From assembly GCA_029582155.1 (NCBI GenBank), contig CM055908.1, positions 20,251,406 through 20,315,405 on the forward strand: a stretch of 64,000 nt of DNA, given 5' to 3'. The notes below the pieces were generated by a model that had not been told where the DNA came from, did not search any database, and worked only from the letters and a program-made list of their open reading frames with translations. Shown piece by piece: positions 61,560 to 64,000 of this stretch. Source of the stretch: Panopea generosa. Taxonomy: Eukaryota > Mollusca > Bivalvia > Adapedonta > Hiatellidae. Both the position numbers and the translations under genes were made by a program. Each line of letters opens with the position of its first letter. Within the stretch, counting starts at the first letter, position 1.

Positions 61560-62215
61560 CTTGTTTAAATTTAAATGATAACTTTTTCCAAATTTTTAAC
61601 TAAATAAAACACAGGTATCATTTTGTCTTTTTGTCTCAAAATAAGGTTTTAACCAAAACAATCATGTAGTATGCAATTTGATCTCAACTGCCTATTGCAC
61701 CCAAAGTAGAAATTCGTCAATAAATAAGACTGAAAACAACAGTTTTAAAATCTTGTTTGATATTTACTGGTATATTAATATCAAAATGTCACATTCTTAA
61801 ACATGACAGTTAGTTACGATTATGCTGTGGTCCAGATAGTATCTACATACTATATAAATTTACACAATATCAATTTCTAAATATGAATTTGGAAATATAA
61901 TTATATATATTAACTTATATTAACATAATTTAACTCTTTCATAGCTGAAATATTATGCTTTACAGTGTTAATGAGGTTAATTTGTTGTCAACACGAGAAC
62001 TATCAAAATTATTATATTTATAGGCTAAATCATAAATAATACAGCTTAATATACTTTTGTATATGTTTTTCTTTGTTTACAATACTTCTTATATGTTTGT
62101 GCTAACCTTTAATAGAATTAAAATTAGTTTTGGAGTAATAACAACATAATTTTAAACAGTTTTATATTGAGTTACAATATTTCTAAACTTAGAAACTAAT
62201 TATTTATCCCATAAA
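61560..62215. other. AT-rich interior of the transposon
   Basis: No open frame or motif recognised between the minisatellite and the right-hand palindrome. Confidence 0.5.
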
Positions 62216-62219
62216 ACTT

Positions 62220-62263
62220 GGTGCAAAACTATTGTAACTTGAGTTACAATAGTTTTGCACCAA
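62220..62263. repeat. Palindrome of the terminal motif, right
   Basis: Arms GGTGCAAAACTATTGTAACT and AGTTACAATAGTTTTGCACC with a two-base centre, a stem of about 21 bp. Further single copies of the word lie at 62290 and 62480. Confidence 0.93.
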
Positions 62264-62506
62264 ATATAAATTCAGTTTTATTGAATTTTCAACGCAACAC
62301 TATTGTAACTCAAACTTTTACAAATAAATCAAGTTATATTAAAGCTTTAATTGATAACACTGTTAATATTGTAAGTAATGCAGTTTTCATTTGAATTTTG
62401 AAAAATATTAGCAAAAATATCTAAAGAAAAAAATGAAAAACAGTTTTTTCCTTCTCCTGAACAATTTGCAAAAACCTAGTTACAATAGTTTTGCGCCAAG
62501 CCCTCG

Positions 62507-62560
62507 ACCCAGTACTGGTTCAGAAATGCACTTGAGAATGATACACAAATGTTTTCAGCT
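62507..62560 (+). mobile_element. SINE, right part of the split copy
   Basis: Starts ACCCAGTACTGGTTCAG and continues the SINE body interrupted at 59462. Confidence 0.6.
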
Positions 62561-63073
62561 TACTTTAAAATCAACCTAAAATAAATGAGTATAAGTAACT
62601 AGCTTTCAAGATGCTACACATGGCTATTTGGGGATTAAAGCCACCAACTACAAAATACCATGCCAACTAGGTTCCTTCCATATGAATAACAATGCACATG
62701 AAACTTAGATATTTATGTAAATTGATCAACATTGAAATGGTGAAACATATGTAATGTTATGGTTGAGATTCATCGTGCCTTAATAGTTAGAGTTGATTCT
62801 TATATAGGTAAAATAAAGGTTTATTTAAGTGTTAATTTTATACTTTTGGCTTTTATGAAGTGAAATGGGCAAGTCATTGATGATTTAGATTAGAAACAAA
62901 ACATTTTTTTCCTGTTTCACGAATAGATAAGTAACCTGACACAAGATGAGAAATAAGACTTCAGTCTTCCTTTATAACAAAGATGTATCAGGATGCTTAA
63001 ACACTGTAACATTGCAAGTTGCAGTGTTGTTTTGTCAATAGCTAAACTTTATATTTTATATGTTATATCTTAG

Positions 63074-63206
63074 ATTACACCAAAGTTGAAGTCTCTCCCC
63101 CAGACAGTGCCCCTGTTACTACAGGAAGTTGTGACCAGGATGGAGTCTGACCTCGGCAGGGATCTGGTGTCATCTGCACTGTCCCTTCTTGTCTATGCAA
63201 GAGATG
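63074..63206 (+). CDS. Probable exon of a NACHT/STAND-like gene
   Basis: Between acceptor ATCTTAG and donor GTAATC a 133-bp stretch is open as ITPKLKSLPQTVPLLLQEVV, TRMESDLGRDLVSSALSLLV, YARDG, phase 0 to 1. LxxLPxTVxxLL...LE.DLG.xLVxxxLSLLxxxRDG resembles the region after the NTPase in large STAND proteins (NACHT-WD or NACHT-TPR types such as TEP1 or nephrocystin-3-like). It is not repetitive and has coding-like composition. Neighbouring exons are not identified in the window, so the gene name is open. The STAND assignment is from pattern memory. Confidence 0.5.
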
Positions 63207-63299
63207 GTAATCTATAGTGTCTATTTTTCTAGTACTCTAATACTCATGAACACAACATGCCACGACACGACACGTCACGATATACATAAACTTGATATA

Positions 63300-64000
63300 C
63301 ATGCATGTACAAACAGTAATATTAATGTCCACGCCAGGATCAAGGGGCATTAAGTGTTACTGCCATCCGTTCATCCCCCCCAAGGTAAAAAAACCCATTT
63401 GGTTTACTATCAATAATGTCTGAAGGAGTCTGCATTTGATAAATATTCCATGTGTGTCTGTATAATTGTAAAATACAAGTCCAGTTCAATATTTGTCAAT
63501 GTCAGTCAATTTTTTTGCAGGAGTTAATTGTTGGTAAAAAAAATGTTTTTTCCTATTAATAGGAGGCTCATTTGTATCGAGAGATACATTTCTGGTATAT
63601 ACCTAAGTTTTATGATAATTATACAGTTTCATGGTAAAGAGTTTTGTGATTTTTTAGTCTACTGGCCAAAGGCCAGCAATGTTTAATCATGGTAAATTGT
63701 CTGCCGTTTGTCTGTCCGTTGACCTTTTTCTTGTACACGCAATAGCACCTTCATTTTTTAGTGTACAGCAGTTATATAACCACAAGATCTCTGACGAGTT
63801 CTTGAACCAGTGCTATTCGGCCACAAATGCACCCGCAACAGGGCTTATAAGCATATTTCAAGTCAAATTTTAAAAAAAACATTTTTGCTGAATGTTTAAG
63901 GTTTAGACCTTAGATAAGTTAAACGTATCATCTGTTGCCAGTAGGGCATTCAGGTCCTCTTGAGCCTCTTTATAATTAATGTTCATGTACATGATTGTAT
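63300..64000. other. Intron-like sequence with repeat fragments
   Basis: CAGGATCAAGGGGCATTAAG, then TTCATCCCCCC, and GTCTGCCGTTTGTCTGTCCG, then TTTTTCTTGTACACGCAATA, look like edges of dispersed bivalve repeats. The open frame at 63679-63873 belongs to the second of these. No further exon recognised. Confidence 0.4.

Larger units (their letters stand above)
59463..62506. mobile_element. 3.04 kb DNA transposon with palindromic subterminal motifs
   Basis: The terminal inverted repeats begin AGGGCTCAGCGCAAAACTAT (left) and, inverted, AGGGCTTGGCGCAAAACTAT (right), both continuing TGTAACT. ACCCAG flanks both sides (59457-59462 and 62507-62512), and the element splits a SINE body that is continuous elsewhere. 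Inside each end lies a palindrome of the same word (59634-59677 and 62220-62263). The interior holds a minisatellite and AT-rich DNA, with no transposase, so it is non-autonomous. Class not assigned. Confidence 0.85.

Overview
The window is animal nuclear DNA, most likely from a bivalve mollusc. The evidence is AT-rich sequence, small exons with GT..AG introns, many tRNA-derived SINEs, and long tandem families ending in GGTCAAGGTCAC or GGATGCATCATTACCAAGTG, which I associate from memory with bivalve genomes. There is no operon, phage or bacterial feature. Apart from SMC3 exons, most open frames of 60-310 codons are chance frames in repeats.

Region 1 (1 to about 15 kb) holds the 5' part of SMC3, the cohesin ATPase subunit, on the minus strand. 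Thirteen consecutive coding exons (13722-14224 back to 663-766) join in frame with GT/AG boundaries and encode about 465 residues: the N-terminal ATPase half with its Walker A motif, the two lysines acetylated by ESCO enzymes, and the first part of the coiled coil. The few-codon first exon was not found. The hinge and C-terminal half lie left of base 1. The introns carry MITEs, SINEs and small satellites.

Region 2 (15-30 kb) is a repeat-rich spacer. It holds a 2.34 kb foldback element with arms of about 450 bp, microsatellites, a possible promoter and first exon near 19.6-19.9 kb, SINEs of several families, a LINE fragment, a P2X7-C-like gene relic split by a SINE, and tandem repeats rich in AAGGTCA.

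Region 3 (about 30.0-51.2 kb) is a composite megasatellite. Five higher-order units of 2.5-5.6 kb follow each other head to tail. Each has a minisatellite of about 41 bp, a GT-rich spacer, a minisatellite of about 57 bp and a large imperfect palindrome. The units are nearly identical in places. A degenerate tail and a different 'TGACTGCAGAACTGTGAC' array follow, interrupted by a Tc1/mariner-type MITE.

Region 4 (51.2-64 kb) holds another AAGGTCA-rich array, a decayed Tc1-like transposon, a tandem array of about 157 bp units, a decayed Mutator-like transposase bracketed by direct repeats of about 240 bp, and a 3 kb DNA transposon with palindromic subterminal motifs. That transposon carries its own 39-bp minisatellite and sits inside a SINE. 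One plausible exon of a plus-strand NACHT/STAND-like gene lies at 63074-63206.

No confirmed new biochemical system is seen. The strongest unusual structures are the megasatellite, the palindrome-armed transposon at 59.46-62.51 kb, the foldback element at 17.25-19.59 kb, and a MITE that appears to have seeded a satellite at 7.55-8.07 kb.
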